A DNA stretch of 64,000 nucleotides from Mastigias papua (taxonomy: Eukaryota > Cnidaria > Scyphozoa > Rhizostomeae > Mastigiidae): assembly GCA_964019165.1 (NCBI GenBank), contig OZ025282.1:9644229-9708228 (forward strand). The letters run 5' to 3'. The notes beneath the pieces are model-generated. The model was not told where the DNA came from. It saw nothing but the letters and a program-made list of their open reading frames with translations, and searched no databases. Within the stretch, counting starts at the first letter, position 1. Each line of letters opens with the position of its first letter. This document shows, one piece after another, positions 53,201 to 64,000 of this stretch. Both the position numbers and the translations under genes were made by a program.

Positions 53201-55605
53201 CACAACAATGTACAGTACTTCTTCGATTAACCTTATCTGGATTAACCGTCCCTCGATTATCCGGTCGTGACCCTGGCGCTAAACTTTATCTAAAAACACA
53301 TTCAGCCAAAATTAACAAGATTAAGCCTGGGTCAACATTACTTGGTTCTTATGAAAAGACTGTAATCCGTTTTGCAGTGACATTTTGGATAATGTGATAA
53401 TATGGTGTTGACACCTTCAGTGATAAATAGATACCATACTGCATGATGAATGAGTCCCAGCTATGAATAGCAGATACACGTTATTTTATTAAAACAAAAG
53501 CCCGGCTCAAGGCCTAGTAGTAAATGTTTCTTAGTTTTTGACCACAGTTTTAAAAGGTTCTTCAAGTTTCTTAAGTCAATGACAAAAATTGCAGTGATAA
53601 AGACAGCAAAAGGGAAGACCTAATTCACACGTCGAATTCATGTTGAGTTAAAGTCAATTGTCTCGAGTTTGACAAAAGAGCGACGAAAACGCTCCTTGGA
53701 TTTAGGCGTCAAGTTTGCGTTAGAGTTAAGTACGTGTCGACAGGACAGATAGAAGACGTACTTTACAAGGTGCTTCATATTCTGCAAAATGACGCCGTCC
53801 GAAAGATACACAGTTACAGCTGTTCTTACCTAAAATGAAAAAGGAAAGGAGACGACAATTGGAGACGGGTAATCCTTCTTGTTTTTGCGCAAAGATGAAG
53901 CTTTCTGACCAGCCTGAGAAAAAGTGAGCCAATTTCAAACCCAAAATCAACCTGTCGATGGAGAAGAAATGGTGGATGCTGGGCAGTGGTGTAGAAGAGG
54001 AGGCCCCCGTAGCTGTGAGCTTAGAGGGGTACAGCCCCCCTTCACCCTCAGTGTCTTGCTCGTAAAATGGTATTAACATTAAACAAGTATTACTAGGCAA
54101 CTATATTATAGCTGTATATCAAGTAGTGTAGCTTTCCTCGCCAGACCACTCTCTCAGTTTCTTATATGACTATATGGGCAAAGTTCTTAGTTTCTTATAA
54201 AAACTCAGGTAAGCAAAGAGCCCCCTAGCTATCAGTCTACTTCTAAACCACTGATGCTGGGATGTTTTTGGAACACGTGAGCAGATGAAAGATTCGAAAG
54301 GATCATTGGTGTGTTAAGAGGCAGGTTTCAGTACATAGTTAATAAGCTTTATGGCTCATTAAAGGAAGAAGCCTAACAGCAGAACCAATCAATCCTGAAT
54401 GCCATGTAACAATTTCCTGGTATCATCCTCGACGGGGAGACTATCTGTACACGATTGCTGTCTCCACGTTTATTTCGAAATAAGTGATAACAGACCAAGA
54501 AATCGAATACTGCGTGTTTTTCAGCTACTACGCATGCTCAGAATCAAGTGTAACCAACGGACCGGGCTGGAAATCAATTGAATTTAATGCAAATAATTGA
54601 ATCTAGCTCGACACAAGTTCGACAGTACGTTTTGTGTGCTAAGGCAGCCTTAGCACATAAAACATACTGTAGGCAAAACTTGTAAATCCGTGCAGAAAGG
54701 GGGACTTCCAAAGCTGTGAAAGATGACACAGAAAGTGCCAAAGTGCCTTAACTCTTTCTTTGTAGTTCTAAACGCCTCTTTCATTTTGGCGTGTCTGGTA
54801 CTGGGTTTCTTATAAACCTGTTTCTTAAAAGATAGTACGTACGTTAAGGACTGCTCCTTCCGTTTTGGAAACCACATGTTTCAGCTTCCGGACGAGATCC
54901 GCTCTCGGTGTGTATGGCTCAAGTCAGTAACGTTATCATATGTGACAAATCTTTCTGTCTCCATTTCTGTATTACTAGAAAGTAGCTGATAACTGCGATT
55001 TTCGCTATGTTACGTGTGTCCATATCCTGCGACACACTAGCTACCGTTAGGTAACAGTCTTAATTCGAGAAATCCTACATCAGCAAAGAGATTATATAGC
55101 TACAAAACAATCATATTTATAGAAACTTCCACATTACCTGGGCATTAATTTCATTAAGTAAAGACATTGCTGTGTCGGTCCTCTCCTTGATTTTTGCAGG
55201 GGTCGGGTCATAAGCACGGTATTCTTTTTGTATTTTATCTCTGGTTGCTTTTGGATGCCATGCAGTGTTTTCTGGGTGAAGTCTATAGAATGTTTCTCTA
55301 ACTTTCTCCAAAAAGCTATCCAGTCCTATTCTTTTTGCCTCATCAGAATATTTGCACTGCTCTTTAGAAGATGTTGATTTCGCTCCGTTTGACGGTGTGC
55401 TGGGAGAGTCATCGCATTCCTTAGTCTTTGCCATTAGCGCTATGCCAGCACACAAGCAAGCCAAAGCAATTATGCACACTGCAACAATAACAAAGATGCT
55501 CGCACGGCTACCATTCTTCTTCTCCCCGCCAAACATTATGCCAAACTTCTTTCCTCCATCGGAATCGACCAGCTCAGTCTTGGATATAGATTTCGAGTCC
55601 GCCAT
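41202..55605 (-). CDS. Type II membrane protein with DUF885 metallopeptidase-like ectodomain, complete, 8 exons
   Basis: Exons in transcript order: 55605-55138, 50140-49753, 49253-49082, 48234-47970, 47000-46767, 44183-43929, 42714-42529, 41660-41202 (TAA). All are GT-AG with matching phases; the product is 808 residues. A short charged cytosolic N-terminus precedes one hydrophobic anchor (about residues 35-58) with no cleavable signal, so the large C-terminal part should lie outside or in the lumen. The DUF885 (PF05960) domain follows: YYAGDWMLGPNSFCWQPIC in exon 2, HEARPGHHTQ at 585-594 and TEGWALYAE at 623-631, then RALRLVVDTGLH and NPGQATAYMIGQL. The HExxxPGHH and downstream EGW glutamate are the expected metal-binding signature of this family, known mostly from bacteria. 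Cysteines are common in the ectodomain, as in secreted proteins. The substrate is unknown. The ATG at 55605 is chosen because no ATG lies between it and an upstream in-frame stop that I can see. Family call is firm; catalytic activity is inferred. Confidence 0.92.
41795..41984. repeat. Imperfect (ATC)n microsatellite
   Basis: Interrupted atc/acc/att triplets that run directly into the repeat at 41985-42286. They produce long Ile- or Asp-rich open frames that are not genes. Confidence 0.85.
41985..42286. repeat. Dispersed repeat next to (ATC)n, copy A
   Basis: It begins tgtctgtctgttttccatac, passes the palindrome gccccttacggggc, and ends ccaaccatgggctagc. The same sequence, about 85 percent identical by eye, occurs at 63141-63457, again flanked by atc triplets on both sides and in the same orientation. 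It lies in intron 7 of the DUF885 gene. The class is unknown. Confidence 0.75.
43341..43633 (+). mobile_element. LINE 3'-end fragment, copy B
   Basis: Second copy of the element at 7291-7585, same orientation, ending in (GAT)n. The frame holds SFRASLLWNTLSGKIKQNP and then KSWTGEKYTCRLC before a stop, as in the C-terminus of non-LTR retrotransposon ORF2. Both copies are 5'-truncated, as LINE copies usually are. Confidence 0.65.
44995..45456 (-). mobile_element. LINE 3'-end fragment with (AAATG)n tail
   Basis: The minus strand reads SRHGQNCFAYRGSSFWNFLP followed by FGSFRRKLKAML and a stop at 45178, the usual C-terminal pattern of a non-LTR retrotransposon ORF2. About 170 bases further on the minus strand it ends in aaatgaaatg units near 45000. 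It lies in intron 5 of the DUF885 gene and is 5'-truncated. Confidence 0.7.
45569..45735 (+). mobile_element. tRNA-derived SINE, copy B
   Basis: Plus strand: gggcgagtggctgaggggtt as box A, ggttcgaggc as box B, then gttaaaggcggcgaggaa, matching the copy at 10236-10030. It lies in intron 5 of the DUF885 gene, in the opposite orientation. Confidence 0.7.
49334..49404 (-). tRNA. tRNA-like pseudogene or SINE head
   Basis: The 71 bases have a pairable acceptor stem (acccgat with gtcgggt), a D-arm-like tagctcactgggtagagca and a box-B-like agttcgattcc. The anticodon stem does not pair and U33 is missing, so it is not a working tRNA. It lies in intron 2 of the DUF885 gene. Confidence 0.45.
51674..52905. 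mobile_element. TIR element split by a LINE insertion
   Basis: The left end agccgcgtttacacgagcaa (then ttttctatgacaat) pairs with the right end, whose complement reads agccgtgttttcacgagcaa (then ttattctatgacaat). Internal gtttacacgag modules recur. The ends abut TA. A 5'-truncated LINE (52480-51870, minus strand) lies inside, which makes the element appear about 600 bases longer than it would otherwise be. It lies in intron 1 of the DUF885 gene. Confidence 0.6.
51870..52480 (-). mobile_element. LINE 3' fragment with (GATTT)n tail
   Basis: The minus strand first shows a late reverse-transcriptase block (HLSYWPLIWLFCNRGANKEI and HTHKRALRIL), then after a frame break YNLRKHSLCKLPTAIKTLGF, CLWNTLDDSIKQLP and a stop at 52011. 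It ends in gatttgattt units near 51870-51890. Frameshifts show that it is dead. Confidence 0.75.
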
Positions 55606-58600
55606 GTTTCCGTGCAAGAAACGTCGGCTGTCTTGCCGGTTGCCGTAAGCTGTAGTTCCACTCTATAAGACAAACAAAGCAGAAGTCGGAGGCACGATCT
55701 GCTAAATGCCAGTCCAGTCAAAAGACGATTGTCAATCTGTGCATCCAGTAACCTTCAATGATGCGGGACAGCAACGACGTTCTGCGGAGAGGTATAGAAC
55801 AAAGAGTCAACAGGGTGCCTTCTCGCATTACCTGCTAATCAGCCATGCTAAGGATTCACTGGATCCACTGGATCCTGCTGAGCAATGAAAGCTATATGTT
55901 GCATATATCTTTCATATTTGTGTTAATCTTTTCTTTCATCTATCTTCGTAGAATAAAGGGTCAACTGGGGAGGACTTTCGAATGGTCTCTAGATGCCATT
56001 TTTCAGACCTTCTAGTAATTCAAAAGGGAGAAAACACACGATATTCACTAACAACAGGGATCATATCACCACAGGTTGTCAGCTGCATAGTGCATTCTCT
56101 TTTTGATTTTCCGTACAAAAGCTGACTTTCCTGAAACAAGCTATGTGCAAATAGTTTTCACACGGTTTTGCCAAGAATTGATTGATATCAAGCTGAAAAT
56201 AGGCCCTATGATTTCTGGACTAGCACGAATTTTTGCTGCGGATATTTGTTCAGGACTTGCAGATCCAACAAAACGATGCAATAAATAATAAGGTCATGTG
56301 GACAATTTCCACTAGATGCTGCATTTGAAAACTAATTAATCCAATTAAAACTATAAGGTAGCTATACAATAAAGAGACTTGATGTTTGTATGCTGACAAG
56401 TTGTTAACTCCGAGGATCTTCCATCAGGTGTCCAGAGCAAGTAGGCCTATACCACTGTTTCTCAATCTCAGGGAATTTCCCTCTTGGGGGGAAAGTGACT
56501 GTTGAGGGGGAACTGGAAGCTGTTTTTAGCCAGATTTGCATTATACAGAGCAAATTTCGTAACAGACACAGTGTACAGGCCGAACCACGCGGTGCTCTGG
56601 CTACCACATAGCGAAGGATCCAGAAACGCATGAAGATAAAGCAGTCGCAATCATCTACTTGAATTTATATTTTAGGACACTTTATAAATAACAACAATTT
56701 AGTTCCTAGTATTAAACCATTTTCAAAATATTATTACCTAGAAAGAGCTCTCCAGCTAGAAAAATTCTCTAATTCGAACTGTTATTCAAGTCTTGTGCGA
56801 CGTCCACGTGATCGTTACTAATTCATATTGAACATAAAGTTGACTTAAAAACATTGCCCATTATTGATCCATGCATAGTTTCTGTTAACTTTGGTGATGG
56901 GGAGGGAGGAATCGTTTTAAGTGCGTTTTTGTACAAGGGAGAACAGCATGAAAAAAGTGGAGCACCAAAGGCCTATGCTGACATTAGTATTTTCGTTTTG
57001 ATACGTTTTCACTCCTACGAATTGAGCTGTTTTTTCCTCTCTATTCACACTACTCCATTTTCAAACAAAAACGAATATTGTATTTCTTGGATGATAAGCC
57101 GCGGATGCGGCTGATAATTAACGAGTGTGGTTATCAATCACCACAGTAGGCTAATTTGAGTTTTGTCGCAATTTGGCTAATCCTGAGAAGGATTCCAGTA
57201 CACCACCTTATCGCACTATGATCGCATCCAAAGTTGGTCCAGATTTCACTCTGATCTTACTTCAATTCTTTCCAATAGCTACCATGCAATGGAGGAGCCA
57301 CTGGTTTATAAAAGAGGGTAAATAATTCTCCCAATCCCCAACCCCAATACTTTGAAACTGTGGTAAGTTAGACTCTTCCAAATTGCAATAAAAGCTATTG
57401 AAGTTTCTCACACGCATACCAATGGATCCATTGGCCGTTTTATATCTAAAATGAGTGCATCTCTGTACTCAAACAGGGCATTTCCCTATCACTGAAATGT
57501 GCGATCCACAAATGTGTCTTGGGGCAAAGCCCCCAGACCCTCTTTTCTACCTGGTCATCAGGGGCATCTGAAAGGGAGCATGATTACAATCCATGCGGAA
57601 AACTCTCTGTACAGCAACATGTTTTCCCCTTCGAATGGTCTTAGATGATGTTTTATAAAGTAACTTGTATTAGAGAAACAGTATATGATATGTCATTTGA
57701 TGGGATTCCTATACTTTTGCCAACCTTTCTGCAAAACCAGGCCCCTTATTCCACAAATGTCTGAAAATGATACTCGGTAGTCAATTCTGTAAAGCAGGTA
57801 CCCTGGAATCTCCCCGTACTGAAAGTAATAGGTACAATAACATTAGAAATAGCTTGTTTGGTGTCTGGCTAATTGAAAGTATTTGCTTGAAGGCATATTT
57901 AGATTATGCCTAAACCCATTTCTCGTCACCTTGCTCCTCTGCCGTTTGCTAAAACACCGAAATATGGATAAGTTAACTATCCTAAAAACTCCGGGGAACA
58001 TAGGAATTCTCTCAAAGGATCAGAGGAATAAGAGGATATTTGACAGGGAACATGAAAACATGTACCCCCTCCCCCCATTAACGACACTCTTTATTTACCA
58101 TGGCTTAATCGAGTCATTACGGTATGCAAGAAAAGTAAGAACGTTTTTCCCTTGGCGAGTTGGTATTTCCTGCGCCCAGTACGCATACACAAGCGCAAAA
58201 GAATACAAGTAGCTACGCACAAGTACACACGCACAAGTACACACGCACGAATACACTAGCAAGTCACAGTTATTTGGTTTGAATGCAACCTATACATCTT
58301 GCTGGGTACTTCCCATTGTTCCATTCTACCTTGATGCAAAAAGCAACTTCATGTCTTTTTATCATACTGCTAATTTAAAATCTGTGGCAAATGGTCATCA
58401 ACATGTGCCGAGGGATAATTTGTGTTGTATTAGCGGGATGCCTTCCGTAAATTTGCAAAGCACTTGCTGGTAATAGTTTTCACTTCCATGACTTGTAGGA
58501 TTTACACATCCTATTTGATGTTCCCTGCTCTTCGTCTATAGTAAAATGCAGTTCCGACTTCCTTAAATCTATACAATTTTCTTCATAAAAGGAGCTCTCT

Positions 58601-59072
58601 ATCCCAATAGGTACTATCATGAAGGCGATATGATTTTTTTGTTTAAAAAAAATCTTGACACAAATGTGAAGAAAAACTCAGTATTGTAATCTGCATGTTC
58701 TCCGTTAAGGAACTGCTTTATGACTATCATACGTGCAGAATTGTACTCCTTCAATACTATTTGATAAGAAAAGAGTGATTTACAACGATTATTCGAATTA
58801 AAATATATTGTGAGCTTTCTTAAATGCTTCATTGTTCTATTTAACGTGTAGCTGTATAGTTACACAAAATCTCAAGAATCATTATGCTAATTATGTATCA
58901 CATTACTAATGTCCTATGGCTAATCACAAGAAAATAAGAGACAAACATTAGCAAGCTACTATTATACAGGAACGAAGCCAAATTCTCCAGAGCTGCCTGG
59001 CCAATTTGCGAGCAGTCTTACGAATTACCCGAAAAATCCACTTTTTTGATTATTTGGGAGTGCAGTGGCCTA
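55606..59072. other. Intergenic region upstream of the DUF885 gene
   Basis: The part near 55606-55900 should hold the promoter and 5' untranslated sequence of the DUF885 gene; no TATA box or other element is clear. Short open frames (for example 56103-56288 on the plus strand) match nothing I know. A transposon-like end (ccactgtttctcaatctcag) lies near 56453. Confidence 0.4.
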
Positions 59073-59200
59073 CACCCATACCCCACACTCCTCACCCCAC
59101 ACCCCACAGCCCACAGCCCACAGCCCACAGCCCACAGCCCACAACCCACAGCCCACAACCCACAGCCCACAACCCGCACCCCACAACCCACAAACCACAA
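59073..59200. repeat. Heptamer array (CCCACAG)n, G-rich on the minus strand
   Basis: About 17 units of cccacag/cccacaa/ccccaca. The minus strand has ggg every seven bases, which fits the loop rule for G-quadruplexes. Open frames through it in all phases are artefacts. Confidence 0.9.
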
Positions 59201-59243
59201 TATAATGATTATATTAGTATTTAGTACTTGTTTTATTTCGATG

Positions 59244-61856
59244 TCATTCCAAATCCTTCAATGGCGATTTAGAGCTTCCAGAGTCCTCCTGCCTAGACGA
59301 AGAATAGGAAATCCTTATTTCAAGCACTGAAAGAGAGAAGGCTATAAGCTAAGCTATAAAGTTTCAAAATGTCAGATGATGCTGATATACCTTTTATATG
59401 TTGAACTTCTTTAAAAGTTTAAAGGTTAAAATCGAAGACTAATCTCGTGTATTCAATGTGTCCACAGGAGGGTGGGTAAAAGGAATTAAAAATAGATTTC
59501 TCACTGTACTGATATAATATCTGTTACTTCTAAGAACTCTCGCGATTTAAAGTATGCTGTAATTCGAAATGAGCAAACACTTCGTGAGAAACAAGTATAG
59601 GGAAATTTTCCATGGCAAATTGTTTTACTACCTATTATGATCTAGATAGAACTACTATGAAAACAGTTTCAAGTCAAGCTTTCCCTCACTTCTCATTTGC
59701 CAAAGCATGGTCACTAAAACAGAGCAAGTTCAACAGCTTAAAATCAAGTGCTATTTAGTTACTTAATAGCTACTTATTAAAATCAAAAAATTATTTAGCT
59801 GGGAGAGAGTTATTACGAATAGATAATAGAGCAATTTTAATGTATATGGCCTTTAATATAAGGTCAGTATTTACTTGATCATTCTATTCTAGCGATCAAT
59901 GGTAATTTTTTGTATAAGTTACAACCACAGACGAAGAAAGTAGTTGAGGTACGCTAAATTTCGAGAGCCACGCCCAATTGCAAGCAAACTGAATGCTATA
60001 CACTATACCAACTGAAAAAGAGGGAAGGATATGAAAGCTCTGGGAAAGATAATATAGAGTGTAAGGAATCTTATCTTGTCATGGCAATTGAAGAGGGGTA
60101 CTATATGATTTTGCTAAGGCTTCATTGAGATGTTTCTCCTGATAAATGAAAGATTTTCAAATTTTCAAATTAAGGGTTTCAACCTAGCAAATACACATTT
60201 CTACGTACCTCTTTTACAGGGGAACACTTAATAAGGAACTTAAATGCAAAGTTGAAAAATTTTCAGAAATTTGTAATACTACAGACACAGCCCCCAAGGA
60301 ACTTTCCATATTCGAATGCTTTTATCACTGCAAGCAATTTAGAATTAGGAAGCTAGCTCCATTCATCGCAGTCAAATCGCATGAAGTATCTTTGATCTAT
60401 GTATCAGGGTTTCGTCCTGGTACCTTTTGTGTAAGAGGCCCGAGTGGGCCGAGCCCAAATAGTCATAATGGGTTTTATTCGCAAAAAGAAGTTATTCATT
60501 CATCCCTTGCATTGTGCTTAGTCCACAGACAGATCGACATGTGGCCATTTACATTTTGAAGAGAGTAATGACATTCTACAATAAAGAACCCAATCTGCAG
60601 TAGGCGAACAACCTCAAAGTTTCGTCTTTTTTTGGATGCACAGAAGGTCCACTTCGACGATGGCCTATTAGTGAAAATGCCCATAGTACTACATATGCAG
60701 CGATAATGGAAGAATGTCAAAAGAGGTCCAAAAACAAGGTAGTTTAAGATTAAATCTTGAGGTAGGTTCGTTGTATAAAATCTATGTAGCCTCAAATTGA
60801 ATCTGAGGTCATTGTACAAGCTGGAGCAGGTTACAAGCACGGTTTTTGATAAATCCGAATGGCAATTTGCCGCATTTTAAGATACAAGCAGATAAAGTGA
60901 TTGAAAAGGTGATATTTGTATGTCACATCAATGTAATGTAGCAGAAACCAATATTTACCTTTCTTCATCAAATGGTCATTGTACGTTCTAACCTCAGTTG
61001 ATACCACTTATTAACTAGATTACATCACTCTCTAATGGTAGAAATACACTGTTTGAATAGTATAAATCGAATTTCCATAATAGCTGAAGAGTTTTGAAAC
61101 AAGACTTATCAAGTTTAGACGAAGATCATCATTGGAATTGATTTGTATTCACATTCGGTAGACTGTAATGAATTGGAAATTAACAACAAGGGCGCCGCTG
61201 GGGGAAGGCTAGGGGGCTATATCTTTTGTCGAAGAATGCCAGTCCCCCTTCGTATGGCGGAGAAATCTTTCTTCGGGGTAATTTTACCTGTTCTAGTGCC
61301 ATTACTAGCCGTACCTTAGTCCCTTAGCAAGTTTTAACAACTATCAAAGAATTCCTGGCTGCACACTGATTGAAAGCTAGGCTCAAATGATCGTCAGTTT
61401 TTTCAAAACCGTAGAATCTGACTGCACTTCAACTGCTATTATCAATAGTCTGGATCCTGCCCTGCTGGAAATATTACGCGAGCAAAACGATTAACAAAAA
61501 AACTACAAGCGCATCACTTGGACAAAAGAGTAACATAACATTAGAACATACAAATGACTAAATCCTAGCCATCCAATTAAAGCAAAAACATGTCAAACCA
61601 GTAAATTTTTGAATATTTACAGGCATGAATCTATTTCTCAGGGGTTCTGGCTGCGTGTTATGAAGTTTCTAAACCTTCTTTGGTGCTTTGAGTACTGCTT
61701 TTTTTATAAGGTTTGTTATACATGTAACGAGTGTAAATACAATTTGAAGCGCATTAATGTCATTGAGTTAATGTTAACAAATTAATATTAAAGCCTTACC
61801 GAGTTGCCTTTTGGTCCAACAGTGTCAGATCAGCTCGAAACGAACAACAGAACGGA
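59244..61856 (-). CDS. Possible 3' end of an unidentified minus-strand gene
   Basis: Three exon-like segments lie in order on the minus strand. 61856-61800 has a cag acceptor and gtaaggc donor and reads FRADLTLLDQKAT in its only open frame. 60992-60959 has a gtaaat donor and reads VRTYNDHLMKK. 59326-59244 follows a strong pyrimidine-rich acceptor (cttctctctttcag) and reads LEIRISYSSSRQEDSG and on to a TGA. The last two join in phase (1 base plus 2 bases); the first does not join the second directly, so at least one exon would be missing. AATAAA sits at 59237-59232, only a few bases after the stop, which would make a very short 3' untranslated region. I recognise no family. The segments are short and could be chance. 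Confidence 0.27.
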
Positions 61857-63057
61857 CTGCGACCCAAATTGTACCTCATTTTCCCACATTAGAAACACTA
61901 CTTTCAACAAAAAGCAGGAAGGAAAGGAGTAGTAAAATTACATTTATTATGAAGTTAGCTTTACTGATAAAGGGTTATTACATTACTCTAGCGATGTAGA
62001 AGAGAGGTTTTTAGCATATATTTTGTTAATTTAGTTTGCAAAGATACAGATAACTAGCGAAGCATATAAATCTACAATGTTCCTACTTTTGAAAAAGAAA
62101 TTATGATATTGGCTAACTTGGAAATCGTTGGTGATTCTTGGCCTATTTGCCAGAATTGCTCTCCGGTAATGCTTTTTCAATTTCTTTCCACTTCATTACT
62201 TCCCATGGATTTTAAATGTATAGACGCATGAGATAAATGATTTATAGATAGGCGTTTGTTAGTTCAAAGGCCCATTATCATTGAAATATATGGGAAAAGG
62301 AGAGGTGCAAAATTTATTTTTTAGAGAGAGTGGTGCAAATGTTTGATAGAACTGGTGAGTTGCAAGGTACCGCAATAGAAGGTGTAGGTAGTTTGGCAGA
62401 CAGGACAGGACTCATAACAGGTGATGGGCGAAAGATTGGAACGAAAGAATTAGAGCTGGTTTAAAGCTATCTATGCCAATGCACCTCAGCCCGCAAAATA
62501 TGAATAGGGCATCACATATGGGAATGCAGCGGAGGACAAAGTACAAGCGAGGATAACAAAAATACTACCATTGAAAGCATTTATTGTGATTGGTTAGAAA
62601 AACCAATTTCCGAGTTTCCAAGAAGGTATTTGAATAAGTATACTTTTGATCATGATGTTAATAATTATCGACCGGCGGACATATTTGTATATATAACAAA
62701 CATGTTATAAATCCCAGTTGGAAGAGCAGGCGCTTTTTGTCACAATATTCAAAGATTATACTGGACATCGTCAGCATTAGTGCCTACATCCAGAAGCACC
62801 CTTTTGATCTAGTATGCAGTTCCAGTTCCTTGAAAATAACTCAGATATACAGATGCTATACATATATTAAGACTCACGATATATACAGTATGACTTTCTT
62901 CTGTAGCCGAGTCAATAAGGAAAAGTACCATTTGCTGTCCCTTAATGTTAGCCCCAATGTAGGGATTTTAGTGTGATTTATGTGAATAATATGATTTTAC
63001 TGCCAGATAATGCACGCTGCGACTTTCTTTGCTGAAGTGCATACTTAAAGAGAAATT
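61857..63057. other. Unassigned region
   Basis: No convincing exon, RNA gene or repeat boundary was seen. If the putative gene at 59244-61856 is real, its upstream exons would be here or beyond the window. Confidence 0.35.
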
Positions 63058-63140
63058 ATGGCAAAAACAACAACATCATCATCATCATCATCATCATCAT
63101 CATTATCATCATCATCATCATTATCATCATCATCATCATC
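63058..63140. repeat. (ATC)n microsatellite, left flank of repeat copy B
   Basis: atc triplets with a few att interruptions, directly followed by the dispersed repeat at 63141. Confidence 0.95.
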
Positions 63141-63457
63141 TGTCTGTCTTTTCCTGTACGCCCCTTACGGGGCCTAGGCTGACCCTGAGGTCAGTGTCAC
63201 CTTCAAATTGTTTAGAAGAGGTGATTGTGTCGGCTATACTCAATCCACTCTGTTACCCCAACAGTTACTTATCAGAGCTGCAGCCTGAAGCTGCTGTGCC
63301 TGACTTTCACTGAAGGGGCCTGGTTGGACAGTTTGCCACAGGTCGTCAACATCTGCCCCAATTCTGAATCTTCGCGAAATGAATCACTATCAACTTAAGG
63401 GCAGAGTCTCTCTGTGCCCGCTTGCCACCACGAGGAGGTCTCCAACCATGGGCTAGC
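63141..63457. repeat. Dispersed repeat next to (ATC)n, copy B
   Basis: Matches 41985-42286 along its whole length, with small indels. One frame remains alignable between copies (TPLTGPRL-LRSVSPSNC and YLSELQPE) but is stopped here near 63313, so a coding role is doubtful. Confidence 0.75.
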
Positions 63458-63463
63458 CATCAT

Positions 63464-63520
63464 CACCATCGCCACCATCATCATCAGCATCATCAGCATC
63501 ATCATCATCATCACCATCAC

Positions 63521-63598
<78 letters not shown>

Positions 63599-63672
63599 TA
63601 GCATCATCATTATCACCATCATCATAGTTAACTTCATCATAATCATCATCATCCTCCTCATCATCATCAATT
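63464..63672. repeat. (ATC)n microsatellite, about 200 bases
   Basis: Nearly pure atc triplets. It separates the dispersed repeat at 63141-63457 from the minus-strand LINE end at 63720-63900 and may have grown from the tail of either. Confidence 0.95.
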
Positions 63673-63719
63673 TATTTACAGTTGGCTATTTTTTCTATTT
63701 AGCTAAGGAAAAAGCTAAG

Positions 63720-63900
63720 TAAGGCCAACTAAAGCTAAAACTAAAAAAGATATAAGTACAAATAATTATCAAATACAAACAAATCCAAAAACAAAAATCC
63801 TTAGTAAAAACTTTGCACAATCTGCAGTTGCAAGAAAATTTGCCCCTCTGTTTTATTCTCCTTTTATATTCTTGCAAAGTGTCACTGTCTTACTGTCATT
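63720..63900 (-). mobile_element. LINE 3'-end fragment, second family, copy B
   Basis: On the minus strand it reads QEYKRRIKQRGKFSCNCRLC, a typical non-LTR retrotransposon C-terminus. It is followed on the same strand by the (ATG)n tract at 63672-63464, which is plausibly its expanded 3' tail. Confidence 0.55.
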
Positions 63901-64000
63901 ACCCCTTCTGTCGTGAAACATCCATACAAGTGGAAAGTAGTTGAATTGCAATTTGATGAAAGCATCCATTAGCAGTTTTAATTTAATAGAATCTATACCA

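Noticed and set aside
53720..53840. Possible extra minus-strand exon in intron 1 of the DUF885 gene
   Set aside because: Exon 1 ends in phase 0 and joins exon 2 naturally (NEINAQ to KENPNLL), and the candidate lacks a proper donor.
59006..59330. His-Pro-Thr repeat open frames
   Set aside because: They come from the 7-base tandem array, which is open in several frames.
63029..63722. Poly-His, poly-Ile and poly-Met open frames
   Set aside because: ATC/ATG triplet repeats.

Overview
The window is animal nuclear DNA. It is AT-rich, genes are split by many GT-AG introns of 0.3 to 9 kb, and the rest is dense with microsatellites, tRNA-derived SINEs, LINE 3' ends, MITE-like inverted-repeat elements and a decayed copia-type retrotransposon. 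Gene content (SCAMP, FAM227 and a membrane-anchored DUF885 protein) and repeat style suggest a marine invertebrate, perhaps a cnidarian or another early-branching animal. The species cannot be fixed from the sequence alone.

Layout. (1) 138-20216, minus strand: a FAM227A/B-family (FWWh domain) gene rebuilt from 11 exons whose reading phases all agree. Its 3' end lies beyond the left edge. (2) 20217-23215: the spacer between two head-to-head genes, with a GC-rich promoter-like patch and a CRE-like site close to the second gene. (3) 23216-38573, plus strand: a complete 10-exon secretory carrier membrane protein (SCAMP) gene of 341 codons. Its 7.4-kb third intron carries copia retrotransposon remnants and a 3.6-kb element with 1160-bp inverted arms that are exact wherever compared, set between two (TA)n tracts. 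(4) 38574-41201: a short convergent intergenic region. (5) 41202-55605, minus strand: a complete 8-exon gene of 808 codons for a type II membrane protein with a DUF885 metallopeptidase-like ectodomain (HEARPGHH, later TEGWALYAE). (6) 55606-64000: mostly noncoding, with a G-rich heptamer array, a possible 3' end of an unidentified minus-strand gene (59244-61856), and a repeat flanked by (ATC)n that recurs at 42 kb.

The three main genes are not an operon or a pathway. SCAMP acts in vesicle trafficking, the DUF885 protein is predicted to face the cell exterior or a secretory lumen, and FAM227 proteins have no settled function. Exon coordinates come from manual reading of splice sites and phases; no alignment or transcript evidence was available.
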